NCBI RefSeq assembly: GCF_001297065.1
Contig: NZ_LHOX01000005.1
Span: 62,001 to 126,000 of the forward strand
Direction: 5' to 3'
From: Enterococcus sp. RIT-PI-f
Lineage (GTDB): Bacteria; Bacillota; Bacilli; Lactobacillales; Enterococcaceae
Length of the DNA stretch: 64,000 nucleotides
Shown piece after piece: positions 35,845 to 46,485 of this stretch. The notes beneath the pieces are model-generated. The model did no database searches. It was not told the DNA's origin and worked only from the letters and a program-made list of their open reading frames with translations. A program made the position numbers and the translations under genes. The stretch's first letter is position 1, and every line of letters begins with the position of its first letter.

Positions 35845-35887
35845 ATTATGCCTTTTTTGCGGATACATGTCATAGGTCTTAAGTACC
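35845..35887 (-). promoter_or_regulatory. liaXYZ promoter with an adjacent dyad (possible LiaR site)
   Basis: Minus strand ATGACA (35873-35868), 17-base spacer, CATAAT (35850-35845). One base upstream of the -35 lies the imperfect dyad GGTACTTAAGACC (35887-35875). Placement suits an activating response regulator; assignment to LiaR is inference. Confidence 0.5.
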
Positions 35888-35972
35888 AACTTTCGCTCAA
35901 TCTGCGGTATGGGTCGGTTTAGAAGGGACAAGATCTTCCTTGATCCCAAATGTTCGCTATCTTTACATTACC

Positions 35973-36005
35973 AAAAAAAAGAAACACTGTCATCGACAAT
36001 GTTCC
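35973..36005 (-). terminator. Terminator of the pst-phoU operon
   Basis: AACATTGTC / GACAGTGTT stem (one G-U) followed by eight T residues on the minus strand. Confidence 0.75.
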
Positions 36006-36027
36006 TTCTGAACGCTTATATGCGCAA

Positions 36028-36705
36028 TCAAATCATTTCTGTTCGATTGGTATTCAATTCACTGATTTTTCCTGTGGCTAAGTAAACGATCCATTCACAA
36101 ATATTGGTCACATAATCACCGATTCGTTCTAAATATTGCGCCACTGAGAGGTAGTCCGTTCCGCTCACCACGGTTTCCGGATTGGCTTTCATGCTCTCGA
36201 TCGTTTGGTAATAAATATCACGATAGTATTCGTTTACCCGCTCGTCCATTTGGGCGATCATCCGGGCATCATCTTGGTCCGTTTTGACATAAGCAACCAA
36301 AACGTTATCCACCATTTTTTTGACATAATCAGACATATCGGAAATTTCTTTCTCGATTTCTGCGATTCTAGTTTCCCCTTTGACACGAATCGTTGATTTG
36401 GCAATGGAAACTGCATGGTCACCCATTCGCTCTAAGTCGGAGCTGGCTTTCATGACTGTGATGATCATCCGCAGATCTGTTGTGACCGGCTGTTGCAAGG
36501 CGATCATCTCAAAACTTTTCTTTTCTAAACGGATCTCCATATTGTTGATTGCCTCATCATTTTCAATCACTTCACGGGCAATCTCTTTATCATGTTTGAC
36601 ATACGCCCGGACTGATTTATGGATCGCGTTGCTGACCAACATCCCCATTTCATAAAACTGATTATGCAGATTCAGTAATTCTTCTTCAAATTGTGTACGC
36701 AACAT
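36028..36705 (-). CDS. phoU: Phosphate-transport regulator PhoU
   Basis: A 225-residue all-helical protein of two PhoU repeats (each three helices). Conserved metal-binding stretches ITVMKASSDLERMGDHAV and VAQYLERIGDYVTNICEW are present. It restrains Pst transport and phosphate signalling. Last gene of the operon, 11 bases after pstB2. Confidence 0.95.
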   Translation of the reverse strand: MLRTQFEEELLNLHNQFYEMGMLVSNAIHKSVRAYVKHDKEIAREVIENDEAINNMEIRLEKKSFEMIALQQPVTTDLRMIITVMKASSDLERMGDHAVSIAKSTIRVKGETRIAEIEKEISDMSDYVKKMVDNVLVAYVKTDQDDARMIAQMDERVNEYYRDIYYQTIESMKANPETVVSGTDYLSVAQYLERIGDYVTNICEWIVYLATGKISELNTNRTEMI

Positions 36706-36716
36706 CCCTTTTCCTC

Positions 36717-37475
36717 CTATCCGAATCTTCCTGAGATATAATCTTCTGTTTCTTTTTTGCTTGGACTTAAGAAAACTTTTTTGGTGTCATTAAATTCAAT
36801 CAAATTACCGTCTAAAAAGAAGGCTGTTTTGTCAGAGATTCTAGAAGCTTGCGACATGTTGTGGGTGACGATGATCATTGTATAACGATCTTTTAACGCC
36901 AATAAGGTATTCTCGATTTTACCTGAAGAGATTGGATCTAATGCACTTGTCGGCTCATCCAACAAAATAATCTCAGGATCCACGGCAAGCACCCGGGCAA
37001 TACATACCCGCTGTTGCTGCCCACCAGAGAGGGACAACGCACTTTGATGGAGTTTGTCTTTGACATCTTCCCACACTGACGCTGCTTTCAAGCTTTCTTC
37101 CACAGTTTTGTCCAATAGCTCTTTATCTTTGACACCTTTTAATTTTAACCCATAAATGACGTTTTCGTAAATCGAAAAAGGAAATGGATTTGGCTGCTGG
37201 AAGACCATGCCGATTTCTTTTCTTAAATCAACGATGTCTTGCTTTGGACTATAGATATCTTTGCCTTTATAGACGACACTTCCTGTGATGGTGACACCAG
37301 GAATCAAATCGTTCATCCGATTCAATGAGCGCAGGTAAGTCGACTTACCGCAACCAGACGGCCCAATCATCGCAGTGATCTCTCCTTTATTGATTGAAAG
37401 ATCGATCCCTTTCAAGGCCTCTTTTTTTCCATAATATAAATGCAGATCTTTTGATGTAATGATTTCTTCTGCCAT
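36717..37475 (-). CDS. pstB2: Phosphate ABC transporter ATPase, second paralog
   Basis: A 252-residue ATPase: Walker [10 protein letters not shown], signature [13 protein letters not shown], Walker [13 protein letters not shown], and ITHNM-type H-loop [14 protein letters not shown] 37475 has GGAGG seven bases upstream; a longer frame to 37595 would overlap pstB1 and is rejected. About two thirds identical by eye to the neighbouring pstB1, a tandem duplication common in streptococci and enterococci. Confidence 0.93.
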   Translation of the reverse strand: MAEEIITSKDLHLYYGKKEALKGIDLSINKGEITAMIGPSGCGKSTYLRSLNRMNDLIPGVTITGSVVYKGKDIYSPKQDIVDLRKEIGMVFQQPNPFPFSIYENVIYGLKLKGVKDKELLDKTVEESLKAASVWEDVKDKLHQSALSLSGGQQQRVCIARVLAVDPEIILLDEPTSALDPISSGKIENTLLALKDRYTMIIVTHNMSQASRISDKTAFFLDGNLIEFNDTKKVFLSPSKKETEDYISGRFG

Positions 37476-37506
37476 TGCTTTGCCTCCGTTTACTGATCGG
37501 ATCTGA

Positions 37507-38313
<807 letters not shown>

Positions 38314-38326
38314 ACTGTTATGCTCC

Positions 38327-39211
38327 TTATGCCGACGTCATTTTGCGATACAATCGTTTGCCAATTGCACGAGCGCCAAAGTTGAATAGTAATACTGCGA
38401 TAATCAACACAGCTGAAGCCCCTGCTGAGACTTGAACGCCATCTGGCATCGTACCTTCTGTATTGATTTTCCAAATGTGAACAGCCAATGTTTCTGCTTG
38501 TCGAAAAATACTGATTGGACTGGATACACTCAAAGGGTTCCAGTTGGTGAAATCTAATGCTGGCGCGCTTTGGCCAGCGGTATAAATCAAGGCAGCTGCT
38601 TCCCCAAAGATCCGTCCGGAACTCAATATCACACCTGTTAAAATTCCTGGTGTCGCTTCGGGCACAACGATACGGGTCACTGTTTCCCAGCGAGAAAGTC
38701 CCAAGGACAATCCTGCTTCACGTTGTGTATAGTGGATGGCTTGTAAGGATTCTTCTACATTTCTCGTCAGAAGAGGCAAATTGAAGAACGTAAGTGCCAA
38801 CGCACCAGAAATGATCGAAAAGCCATAGCCAAATTGGATGACAAAAATCAAGAAACCAAACAAACCGACAACGACTGAAGGCAACGAACTTAGAATCTCA
38901 ATGGATGTCCGGATAACATCCGTCACCCAATTCTTCTTTGCATATTCTGATAAGTAGATACCCGCGCCCAAAGAAATAGGAAAACTGATCACCATTGTCA
39001 CAAACAATAAATAAATGGAGTTAAAAAGCTGAATCCCAATACCGCCGCCTTCTTGATAGGCTTTAGAAGGAGAAGTCAGAAACTCCCAGCTGATATGCGG
39101 CAACCCTCTGACCAGGATATAAAGCAAAAGCGAAGCCAAAATCAATACAATGATTCCTGCAACTGCATACAAGACGCCTGTTGCAATTTTATCTGAACGT
39201 TTTGCATTCAT
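38327..39211 (-). CDS. pstA: Phosphate ABC transporter permease PstA
   Basis: A 294-residue permease with six helices and the binding-protein-dependent loop EAGLSLGLSRWETVTRIVVPEATPGI. ATG 39211 overlaps the pstC stop by one base (TAATG). Confidence 0.95.
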   Translation of the reverse strand: MNAKRSDKIATGVLYAVAGIIVLILASLLLYILVRGLPHISWEFLTSPSKAYQEGGGIGIQLFNSIYLLFVTMVISFPISLGAGIYLSEYAKKNWVTDVIRTSIEILSSLPSVVVGLFGFLIFVIQFGYGFSIISGALALTFFNLPLLTRNVEESLQAIHYTQREAGLSLGLSRWETVTRIVVPEATPGILTGVILSSGRIFGEAAALIYTAGQSAPALDFTNWNPLSVSSPISIFRQAETLAVHIWKINTEGTMPDGVQVSAGASAVLIIAVLLFNFGARAIGKRLYRKMTSA

Positions 39212-40131
39212 TATTTCAAGGCTCCTTTCTTACCAATCAACCGAATCACAACGTTAAATAGCAAGGACATCAACAATAGAATCAATGCCAACGACCATAG
39301 CACGTTGTTTTGGACAGTGCCCATAATTGTATTCCCAATCCCCATTGTTAAGATCGAAGTCAATGTGGACGCCGGCGTAACCAAACTTGTCGGCAGCAAG
39401 GCAGCATTCCCGATGACCATTTGGATCGCCAAAGCTTCCCCGAAAGCCCGCGCCATGCCGAAGACGACAGCAGTCAAAATACCAGGTACAGCCGCACGAA
39501 GGACGACTTTGTATATCGTTTGCCAGCGTGTGGCGCCCAACGCTAAGGATGCTTCACGATAGTGCCGTGGCACCGAACGTAAGGCATCAACAGTCATCGT
39601 AGTCACCGTTGGCAAAATCATGATGAATAGCACGAATGTCCCAGCCAAAATACCAAATCCGGTACCGCCAAAAACAGAACGTACTGCAGGTACCACCACA
39701 GATAAACCTATAAACCCATACACAACAGATGGAATACCGACTAACAGCTCGATCACCGGTTGTAAAATCTTCTCCCCATTTTTAGGTGAGATTTCTACCA
39801 TAAAGACTGCAGCACCAATTGCAAATGGTGTCGCAACGATGGCTGAAAGGAATGTGACAACAAATGATCCGACGATCATTGGCAAAGCCCCAACGAGCGG
39901 CTGGCCATCTGCACCTACAGCACTTGGATTCCATTCTGTCCCAAATAAAAAGTCAAAGACATTGACTTTATCAACGAAGAAGGTTGCCAAACCACGGCTA
40001 GCTACAAAGTAAAAAATCGATATGACGACCAAAACAATCAATGCAATACATAAAAAGCTGATGATTTTGCCCCGTTGTTCCATTTTGGCACGTTTCGATT
40101 TTTTGGTTAACACTTCTTTTACATTTTCCAC
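39211..40131 (-). CDS. pstC: Phosphate ABC transporter permease PstC
   Basis: A 306-residue permease with six helices and the loop EASLALGATRWQTIYKVVLRAAVPGI. The start is GTG 40131, with AGGAGG eight bases upstream; the longer frame to 40155 has no ribosome-binding site of its own. Overlaps pstA by one base. Confidence 0.94.
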   Translation of the reverse strand: MENVKEVLTKKSKRAKMEQRGKIISFLCIALIVLVVISIFYFVASRGLATFFVDKVNVFDFLFGTEWNPSAVGADGQPLVGALPMIVGSFVVTFLSAIVATPFAIGAAVFMVEISPKNGEKILQPVIELLVGIPSVVYGFIGLSVVVPAVRSVFGGTGFGILAGTFVLFIMILPTVTTMTVDALRSVPRHYREASLALGATRWQTIYKVVLRAAVPGILTAVVFGMARAFGEALAIQMVIGNAALLPTSLVTPASTLTSILTMGIGNTIMGTVQNNVLWSLALILLLMSLLFNVVIRLIGKKGALK

Positions 40132-40229
40132 GAGGGATTCCTCCTCAAAAATCAAACTGAATTCACAACCATTAGTTTATCGCTTGAACATCAATTTCAC
40201 ATAAAGCTTCTGTAAATTTTGTGTAAAGA

Positions 40230-41087
40230 TTAGTTGACAATATTTCCTTCCCAATCTCGTTCCACTTGCATCGCCGAAATAGAAATGTAGCCTAAATCAC
40301 CAACAATATTTTCTTGCACTTCATCAGACAGCATAAATGCCAAAAACTCTGCTGTTAATTCAGTTGGCTCGCCTTTTGTATACATATGCTCATAGGCCCA
40401 TACTTTCCATTCATTGGTTGTAACATTTTCATCTGTTGGCGCTACCCCGTCGATTGATAAAACGTTGACTTCATCTGTCACATAAGAAAATGCGACATAA
40501 CTAATGGCACCTGGTGTATCCGAGACAATGGAGCGAACCATCCCGCTTGAATCTTGTTCTTGAGAAGCAATCGCTGTCTCTCCATCCATAATCCATTTTT
40601 CAAAGGTACTTCTTGTGCCGCTCCCAGAGGCGCGGTTCAGGATCACGATCGGCACATCATTGCCGCCTAGTTCTTGCCAATTGGTGATTTTTCCGAGAAA
40701 AATATTCTTTAGGTCTTCGGTTGAGATATCGGTAATACCGACCCCTTTATTGACGATTGGCGTGATCCCAACTACTGCTACACGATGATCGACCAATGCA
40801 TCTGCATCGATACCATCTTTTTCTTCTGCAAATAGATCAGAATTGCCGATTTCGACAGCACCCGCTTGCACTTGACTCAATCCTGTCCCACTTCCGCCCC
40901 CTTGGACATTGATAAACTTGCCAGGATTTTCATTCTGGAATTCCTCTGCGACCGTTTCCACCAAAGGTTGTAAAGCCGAAGAACCGACAGCTGTGATGGA
41001 TTCACCACGATCAGCCCAACTCGCACAACCTGATAATAGAATAACTAGCCCGATGACAGGACCTAATAATTTACTTTTTTTCATCAT
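40230..41087 (-). CDS. pstS: Phosphate-binding lipoprotein PstS
   Basis: A 285-residue lipoprotein that captures phosphate outside the membrane. Signal peptide with lipobox ILLSGC near residue 21. Phosphate-binding motifs: VGSSALQPLVE, GGGSGTGLSQV, ILNRASGSGTRSTFEKW and DTPGAISYVAF. Two adjacent ATG codons (41087 and 41084) share GGAG upstream; the second has the better spacing. First gene of pstS-C-A-B1-B2-phoU. Confidence 0.95.
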   Translation of the reverse strand: MMKKSKLLGPVIGLVILLSGCASWADRGESITAVGSSALQPLVETVAEEFQNENPGKFINVQGGGSGTGLSQVQAGAVEIGNSDLFAEEKDGIDADALVDHRVAVVGITPIVNKGVGITDISTEDLKNIFLGKITNWQELGGNDVPIVILNRASGSGTRSTFEKWIMDGETAIASQEQDSSGMVRSIVSDTPGAISYVAFSYVTDEVNVLSIDGVAPTDENVTTNEWKVWAYEHMYTKGEPTELTAEFLAFMLSDEVQENIVGDLGYISISAMQVERDWEGNIVN

Positions 41088-41320
41088 AACGCTCCTTGTT
41101 CTCTGTGAGAATAAATAATTATCAAACCAATTATTTCCATTTTACCATTTCTTCAATTTAATGAGAATTATTATTTGCTATTTTTTCGACACCATCGGTT
41201 TTCAGTTTTTTTAATCCAATTTCACTTCAATATAAAAATAACGAAATAAATTAATAATCTACATTTATTTCGAAAGGTAAATACGTGCATGATAGTTCTA
41301 ATATATGCTATACTATCTTA
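41088..41320. other. pstS upstream region
   Basis: On the minus strand an extended -10 TGG-TAAAAT lies near 41141-41149 with no good -35, as expected for an activator-dependent (PhoP-type) promoter. The region is very AT-rich. I could not find clear direct repeats to call as PhoP boxes. Confidence 0.4.
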
Positions 41321-41480
41321 GAAAACGATTGTAAAAGAACACTACATTTATTTTTGCTTCCCCAATATCAAGCATTTTTATGTTATGTTCAATGTTTTCG
41401 TCCATTCACCGACATTTCCCCAAAATGTGTGTTGAGTGAAAACAGCAGAAGAAGCATTCATGCTTCCTCTGCTGTCTTTT
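41320..41480 (+). ncRNA. Candidate small RNA, structured
   Basis: A plus-strand extended -10 (TGC-TATACT, about 41310-41318) precedes about 160 bases with no protein and no ribosome-binding site. Nested inverted repeats occur at about 41393-41440 (TTTTC...GAAAA, CATTCA/TGAGTG, ACATTT/AAATGT). It ends in a strong 15-base stem and seven T residues (41441-41482). The last hairpin also serves as terminator for the convergent hydrolase gene. No family recognised. Confidence 0.35.
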
Positions 41481-41482
41481 TT
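41441..41482. terminator. Bidirectional terminator downstream of the hydrolase gene
   Basis: ACAGCAGAAGAAGCA / TGCTTCCTCTGCTGT with a 4-base loop, seven T residues on the plus strand and TTTTC on the minus strand. Confidence 0.75.
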
Positions 41483-42216
41483 TATTCTTCTAAAGACGAC
41501 AACCACGCTGCCATCTTGTCAACGATGATTTGCTGCTGTTCTTCGTTGGTTAAACTTGTTTGTTCTTCGCCTCTTTGTTCTCCATAGGTACCGAACCCTG
41601 CATGAGTCCCTAAATCAATTTCTTGATAAAGCGTCGTTTCAGGCAAATAAGTTTTTGCGGATTGCCAATTCTCATGGTTAACGATTTGATCCTGACTGCC
41701 AATCAATGACAGAACAGGCAGATCACTTTTAGCAAGGGAGCCTTTTTCATCAGGGTAGCTGGCGAAGAAAAACACACCGGCTAAGGTTTGCTCAGATCCG
41801 TCCCCCTCATTGGCCGCGAATCGACTAGCCATGACCCCGCCCAATGAATGTCCTCCTATCACATAGGAGGTTTGCGCCACCTCATCTAAGACATTTGCGG
41901 CACGATTGCCGCCCAGCACTGCCAAATCAAAGGGCATCTTGACGATTGCCACAGCATAACCTTGTGCTGCTACACCAGAAGCCCAGACACTATAACTTTC
42001 AGCATCGACCAATGCGCCGGGATAAAAAATGACGAGCGGCTTTGCCTCATCTCCGGCAAAATAAAGAAAATCTCCTTTGTCTTCTGCTTTTTCTACAGCT
42101 TGTATTGCTTCGTCAACTGGTGGGTAATGAATATTTTGCCAACCAAACCATCCGCCGATCCCTATAATGATGCACGCGGTTATCACACCAATCAAGATTT
42201 TATTTCTTTTTTTCAC
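41482..42216 (-). CDS. Alpha/beta hydrolase, membrane-anchored or secreted
   Basis: A 244-residue protein: N-terminal uncleaved anchor or signal (KILIGVITACIIIGIGGWFGW) and an alpha/beta hydrolase core. The nucleophile elbow is GGHSLGGVMAS (Ser), the acid is probably Asp in SLIGSQDQIV and the His in LGTHAGFG. Close to the AB_hydrolase_5-like proteins common in Firmicutes; substrate unknown. Monocistronic. Confidence 0.8.
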   Translation of the reverse strand: MKKRNKILIGVITACIIIGIGGWFGWQNIHYPPVDEAIQAVEKAEDKGDFLYFAGDEAKPLVIFYPGALVDAESYSVWASGVAAQGYAVAIVKMPFDLAVLGGNRAANVLDEVAQTSYVIGGHSLGGVMASRFAANEGDGSEQTLAGVFFFASYPDEKGSLAKSDLPVLSLIGSQDQIVNHENWQSAKTYLPETTLYQEIDLGTHAGFGTYGEQRGEEQTSLTNEEQQQIIVDKMAAWLSSLEE

Positions 42217-42311
42217 AATTGTCCTCCTTATAAAAAAAGAACCTGGCTACATCAGTTTTTTTAGTTGAATCGAACCAACCGATGTGTCCATGTCCTACTA
42301 TTTTTTGTTGA

Positions 42312-43985
42312 TTATTGATGTGCTTGCGACAATAACTCTCTCGCATGTTCTACAGTCAAATCTGTGATTTCCGCCCCAGATAACATCCGAGCAATCTCAG
42401 TTACGCGTTCTTGCTGCGCCAATTTACGGACATGGGTTTCTGTTCGTCCGTCTTGAATGGCTTTTTCGATGAAGTATTGGTTATCAGCTACTGCAGCGAC
42501 TTGAGGTAGATGGGTGATACATAAGACTTGCGAATGAGCCGCTATCTTGGCAATTTTCTCTGCGATTGCTTGAGCAACTCGACCACTGACGCCAGTATCC
42601 ACTTCATCGAATACAATACTCGTAATGCCTTGTTTGCGAGAAAAGATCGATTTCAAGGCGAGCAGGATGCGCGAGAGTTCGCCGCCTGAGGCTACGCGAA
42701 CCAAAGGCTTCAACCCTTCCCCTGGATTGGTCGTCAAATAAAACTCAACCACATCAAATCCATTGGCTGTTAGTTGTTTGCTGTTATTGGCAAATCGCAC
42801 GTCAAACTGGGCATGTTCCATATAAAGTTCTTTTAATTCTTGAACGATTTCTTTTTCTAAGCGATGCGCAGCTTCTCTGCGTTTCACATGAAGTTCTTCT
42901 GCCAGTTGCCACACTTCGTCTGCTTTTTGCGCCAATTCTGCCTCTAATTGCTCTAATTGACCTTCAGTATAAGCAGACTCACTGATTTCTTTGCTGATAC
43001 TGTCATAATAAGCCAGAATGACTGGGATCGATTCACCATATTTGCGTTTTAATTGACGAATCGTTTCAAGGCGAGAGAGCACTTCTTCCAAACGTCCTTC
43101 ATCTAGCTCAAGATTGTCGGCTTGCCGTGAAATATCGGCCGCTGCATCTTGCAGCAAGTAGTAGGCGCTTTGGATCGTTTCGCTGATTTTTTCATAAGCA
43201 GGATCTAAATGGGCGATCCCTTGGACTTCTGTCAGTGCCAGGCTCACTCCATCCACACTATTGGCTTCTTCGGCGGACAAGGCAGCATAACTCTGACTTA
43301 ATGCATCAACGATTTTTTGATAGTTGATCAATTTTTCCCGCTCATCCACCAGTTGCGCTTCCTCATCTTCTACCAGCGCTGCTTGTGCGATTTCTTCTTG
43401 TTGAAATTGCAGCATATCCATCCGCTGCACATATAATTGTTCATTTTCTTGGATCGTACGCACTTGATTTTCTAATGCGCGATAAGATTGATAGGCCTCT
43501 CTATACATTGCCAATTCAGTTTTGAACTGCTCATCTCCAAAACCATCTAATAAAGACAAATGTTTTTCAGGCTGCAGCAATTCTTGGTGTTCATTTTGTC
43601 CTTGGATATCGACCAAAAAAAGCCCAATCTGTCTAAGTACGGATAAGGTGACCGTCCGTCCATTGACACGACAAAGATTCTTGCCAGACTGTGTAAAATC
43701 CCGCTGCACGATCAACACTTCTTCTTCATCGATACCGAGTTCTTCTGCCAACAAATGAAATTCAGGTTGCAATGGCCATTCAAAAATACCTTCTAAGCGA
43801 CATTTATCTGCGCCTTGACGCAAATAATCACTCGACCCGCGGCCGCCTGCCAATAAGCCCATGGCATCGATAATGATCGATTTCCCGGCACCTGTTTCCC
43901 CGGTAAGTGCTGTCATCCCTTCATGAAACGAAAGGTGCAGATTTGAAATGATCGCAAAATTTTGGATTGAAAGTTCTAATAACAT
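42312..43985 (-). CDS. recN: DNA repair protein RecN
   Basis: A 557-residue SMC-like ATPase acting in double-strand-break repair. Walker A ALTGETGAGKSIIIDA near the N-terminus, central coiled coils, and C-terminal signature VASGGELSRILLALK with Walker B SIVFDEVDTGVSG. ATG 43985 has GGGGAG eight bases upstream. It is 20 bases after argR, the conserved Firmicute pair. Confidence 0.95.
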   Translation of the reverse strand: MLLELSIQNFAIISNLHLSFHEGMTALTGETGAGKSIIIDAMGLLAGGRGSSDYLRQGADKCRLEGIFEWPLQPEFHLLAEELGIDEEEVLIVQRDFTQSGKNLCRVNGRTVTLSVLRQIGLFLVDIQGQNEHQELLQPEKHLSLLDGFGDEQFKTELAMYREAYQSYRALENQVRTIQENEQLYVQRMDMLQFQQEEIAQAALVEDEEAQLVDEREKLINYQKIVDALSQSYAALSAEEANSVDGVSLALTEVQGIAHLDPAYEKISETIQSAYYLLQDAAADISRQADNLELDEGRLEEVLSRLETIRQLKRKYGESIPVILAYYDSISKEISESAYTEGQLEQLEAELAQKADEVWQLAEELHVKRREAAHRLEKEIVQELKELYMEHAQFDVRFANNSKQLTANGFDVVEFYLTTNPGEGLKPLVRVASGGELSRILLALKSIFSRKQGITSIVFDEVDTGVSGRVAQAIAEKIAKIAAHSQVLCITHLPQVAAVADNQYFIEKAIQDGRTETHVRKLAQQERVTEIARMLSGAEITDLTVEHARELLSQAHQ

Positions 43986-44005
43986 TTCTGCCACTCCCCT
44001 GTGCT

Positions 44006-44455
44006 TCAGATATATCTTTGAAAATCTTTGAACAAACGATCCGTATCTTCTTCGGTTCTGGTGATCATCAGGACATTGTCATCATCATTTAGTGTAGCAA
44101 ACAATTCTTTGACATATTGTTTCTCTATCAAATTAGCCAGCGCCGAAGCATTACCTGGCAATGTTTTGAGGATAACAAATTTATCCATTCGATCGATTGA
44201 AACAAAAGCAGTTTTTAATATTTTGTCTAATTTGCCATATACATCTTCCGTTGTTTCTTGGGGAATGCTGTATCGATAGCCGCCACTTTGCGCAGGTACT
44301 TTCACGAGTTTTAATTCTTTGATATCTCGTGATATGGTTGCTTGTGTCACTGAAACGCCGCGTTCTTGCAATAATCCAACAAAGTCTTCCTGTTTTTGAA
44401 CATCTTGTTCGTTAAGCAGTCTGGTAATCAGGCGATGCCGTTCTCTTTTTCTCAT
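44006..44455 (-). CDS. argR: Arginine repressor family regulator
   Basis: A 149-residue ArgR/AhrC protein: winged helix with VSVTQATISRDIKELKLVKV, hinge, then the oligomerisation and arginine-binding domain (PGNASALANLIEK, LNDDDNVLMITR). It would control arginine synthesis or deiminase genes outside the window. AGGAGG precedes ATG 44455. Confidence 0.94.
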   Translation of the reverse strand: MRKRERHRLITRLLNEQDVQKQEDFVGLLQERGVSVTQATISRDIKELKLVKVPAQSGGYRYSIPQETTEDVYGKLDKILKTAFVSIDRMDKFVILKTLPGNASALANLIEKQYVKELFATLNDDDNVLMITRTEEDTDRLFKDFQRYI

Positions 44456-44513
44456 CTTTTGTTCCTCCTGAATGAATTCCTATTAATTTTATCCTATTTT
44501 GGCTCAGAAAGAA

Positions 44514-44545
44514 AGAGAGCTGACACCTTAAATGTCCACTCTCTT
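44514..44545 (-). terminator. Probable terminator between tlyA and argR
   Basis: AGAGAG...GGACA and TGTC..CTCTCT form an interrupted stem with TTCTTTC after it on the minus strand. Confidence 0.4.
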
Positions 44546-44552
44546 GGATTGA

Positions 44553-45374
44553 TTATTTCGAATGATGGAATGTTTCGTGGGCTTGTGCGACAACGCCCGG
44601 TATATCGATCCCATCAGTCTTGCCCATCGTATCCGATTTACGCAAATGCACGATAAATTCAATGTTGCCTTCACCGCCAGTGATTGGCGAAAAGCTTAGA
44701 TCTAGCACATCAAATTTCGTTTCGGCCGCAAATGAGATAATTTCCTCTACTACGCGCTGATGCGTTGCGGGATCTCGTACGATCCCATTCTTACCAACTG
44801 ACTCTTTACCTGCTTCAAATTGCGGTTTGATCAATGCCATCACATCACCGCCAGTCACCAAAATCTCATAAAGCGGCGGCAAGATAAGTTTTAAGGAAAT
44901 AAATGAAACATCGATCGTCGCCACTTCTGGCAATCCTTCAAGGAAATCCGTCGATTTTGCATAGCGGAAGTTGACCCGTTCCATCACGATCACCCGCTCA
45001 TCTTGCCGCAGCTTCCATGCCAGCTGATTGTACCCGACATCTAGTGCATAACTCTTGGCTGCGCCATTTTGCAAGGCAGCATCTGTAAACCCACCGGTAG
45101 AAGCACCGATATCTAAAAGGATTTTGTCTTGCACATTCAAGTCAAAAATCTTGAGGGCTTTTTCCAATTTGAGGCCCCCTCTAGATACATAAGGGAGTTT
45201 TTTCCCTTTGATCTGCAATAAGGTATCGGCGGCGATCTTTTCTCCTGGCTTATCTAAGCGCTCATTATTGCTTTCTTTATAAACCAAACCAGCCATCACA
45301 CCACGTTTTGCTTGCTCTCTTGTTTCAAACAGACCTTGTTGGACTGCTAATACATCTACTCGTTCTTTTTTCAT
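44553..45374 (-). CDS. tlyA: TlyA family rRNA methyltransferase
   Basis: A 273-residue protein: N-terminal S4 RNA-binding domain (RVDVLAVQQGLFETREQAKRG) and a FtsJ-like methyltransferase with SAM loop LDIGASTGGFTDAAL. Relatives 2'-O-methylate rRNA; haemolysin naming is historical. Its start overlaps the ispA stop by four bases. Confidence 0.93.
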   Translation of the reverse strand: MKKERVDVLAVQQGLFETREQAKRGVMAGLVYKESNNERLDKPGEKIAADTLLQIKGKKLPYVSRGGLKLEKALKIFDLNVQDKILLDIGASTGGFTDAALQNGAAKSYALDVGYNQLAWKLRQDERVIVMERVNFRYAKSTDFLEGLPEVATIDVSFISLKLILPPLYEILVTGGDVMALIKPQFEAGKESVGKNGIVRDPATHQRVVEEIISFAAETKFDVLDLSFSPITGGEGNIEFIVHLRKSDTMGKTDGIDIPGVVAQAHETFHHSK

Positions 45375-46267
45375 TGGTTTTCTTCAACCTCAAATCGTTC
45401 AATAAAAGCGGAAAGTACAGTCGGATCAAATTGCCCATATGCGCTTAGATGCGCCAAAATTTGCTGAGCCAGTGCCAATTCTTTTGTTAACTCAGCTTTG
45501 GCTCCTTCCAGACCCAACAGTGCTGGATAGGTGCTTTTCGCTAATGCATCATCACGATGGACAACTTTCCCAAGCGCCTCTGTCGTACTGATGACATCTA
45601 AAAGATCATCACGTATCTGGAAAGCCAAGCCGATATGCTGTGCGAACTGATCCAATTCCTGAAGTACGGTTTCTGATTGATTGGCTAAAACGCCCCCCGC
45701 CACTACGGCAAAACGAATCAGTTCTCCCGTCTTCCGAGCATGGATTGCCATCAATTCATCTAATGTCAGTGTTTGGTTTTCGCCTTGGATGTCCGCTGCT
45801 TGTCCCGCAACCATGCCTTTGGTACCAGCCGATTGACTCAACTGTTGCAACAAAAGGATTTTTTTGTCGGCTTCGATATCTGCCATCGACAATAGTTGAA
45901 ATGCCGCGGTCAATAAACCGTCACCAGCCAAAATCGCCAATGCTTCGCCATATACGACATGATTGGTCGGTTTGCCTCTGCGGAGATCATCATCGTCCAT
46001 AGCGGGAAGATCATCGTGGATCAGGGAATACGTATGGATCATTTCCAAAGCTGCCGCACATTGATACACTGGTAAATCAATTGGCTTGTCAAAGGCGGCT
46101 ACTGTCGCAACCAGCAGCAAAGGCCTGATTCGCTTGCCGCCAGCATGGATCGAGTATAGCATACTCTCAGCAAGGCGAGGATCACTGGTCTGTTCGGTGA
46201 CGAAACGCACCATGACCTCTTCGATATGTGGGGCTTGTTCATTGGTGAATCTTGTTAACTTGCTCAT
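45371..46267 (-). CDS. ispA: Geranyl/farnesyl diphosphate synthase
   Basis: A 298-residue prenyltransferase supplying farnesyl diphosphate. First Asp-rich motif [15 protein letters not shown], second QIRDDLLD, and GGKRIRPLL near the N-terminus. It lies between xseB and tlyA with short overlaps, the typical xse-ispA-tlyA-argR-recN arrangement. Confidence 0.95.
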   Translation of the reverse strand: MSKLTRFTNEQAPHIEEVMVRFVTEQTSDPRLAESMLYSIHAGGKRIRPLLLVATVAAFDKPIDLPVYQCAAALEMIHTYSLIHDDLPAMDDDDLRRGKPTNHVVYGEALAILAGDGLLTAAFQLLSMADIEADKKILLLQQLSQSAGTKGMVAGQAADIQGENQTLTLDELMAIHARKTGELIRFAVVAGGVLANQSETVLQELDQFAQHIGLAFQIRDDLLDVISTTEALGKVVHRDDALAKSTYPALLGLEGAKAELTKELALAQQILAHLSAYGQFDPTVLSAFIERFEVEENQ

Positions 46268-46485
46268 TGACCCGCCTCATCAAAAACGACTTCCTCATTT
46301 GCATCAGTCATCATTTTTGTTAATGCCTTCTCTGCATTGCTCAAGGTATCTTTACATTGCTTGCTCAAGATCATCCCTTGTTGAAAAGCGGTCAGCGCTT
46401 CTTCCAGAGGGACATCCCCTTGTTCCAAACGAGTAACGATTTGTTCTAATTCTTGTAATGATTCTTCAAATGTTGGATTTGCCAT
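46264..46485 (-). CDS. xseB: Exonuclease VII small subunit
   Basis: A 73-residue helical subunit with the conserved [19 protein letters not shown] and [12 protein letters not shown] pattern. ATG 46485 has AAGGAG six bases upstream; it starts inside the end of xseA (overlap 20 bases) and its stop overlaps the ispA start. Confidence 0.94.
   Translation of the reverse strand: MANPTFEESLQELEQIVTRLEQGDVPLEEALTAFQQGMILSKQCKDTLSNAEKALTKMMTDANEEVVFDEAGQ

Noticed and set aside
41285-41587. 100-codon plus-strand frame upstream of and overlapping the hydrolase end
   Set aside because: It reads through a strong terminator and into the antisense of a real gene, and has no ribosome-binding site. A non-coding RNA is the better explanation.
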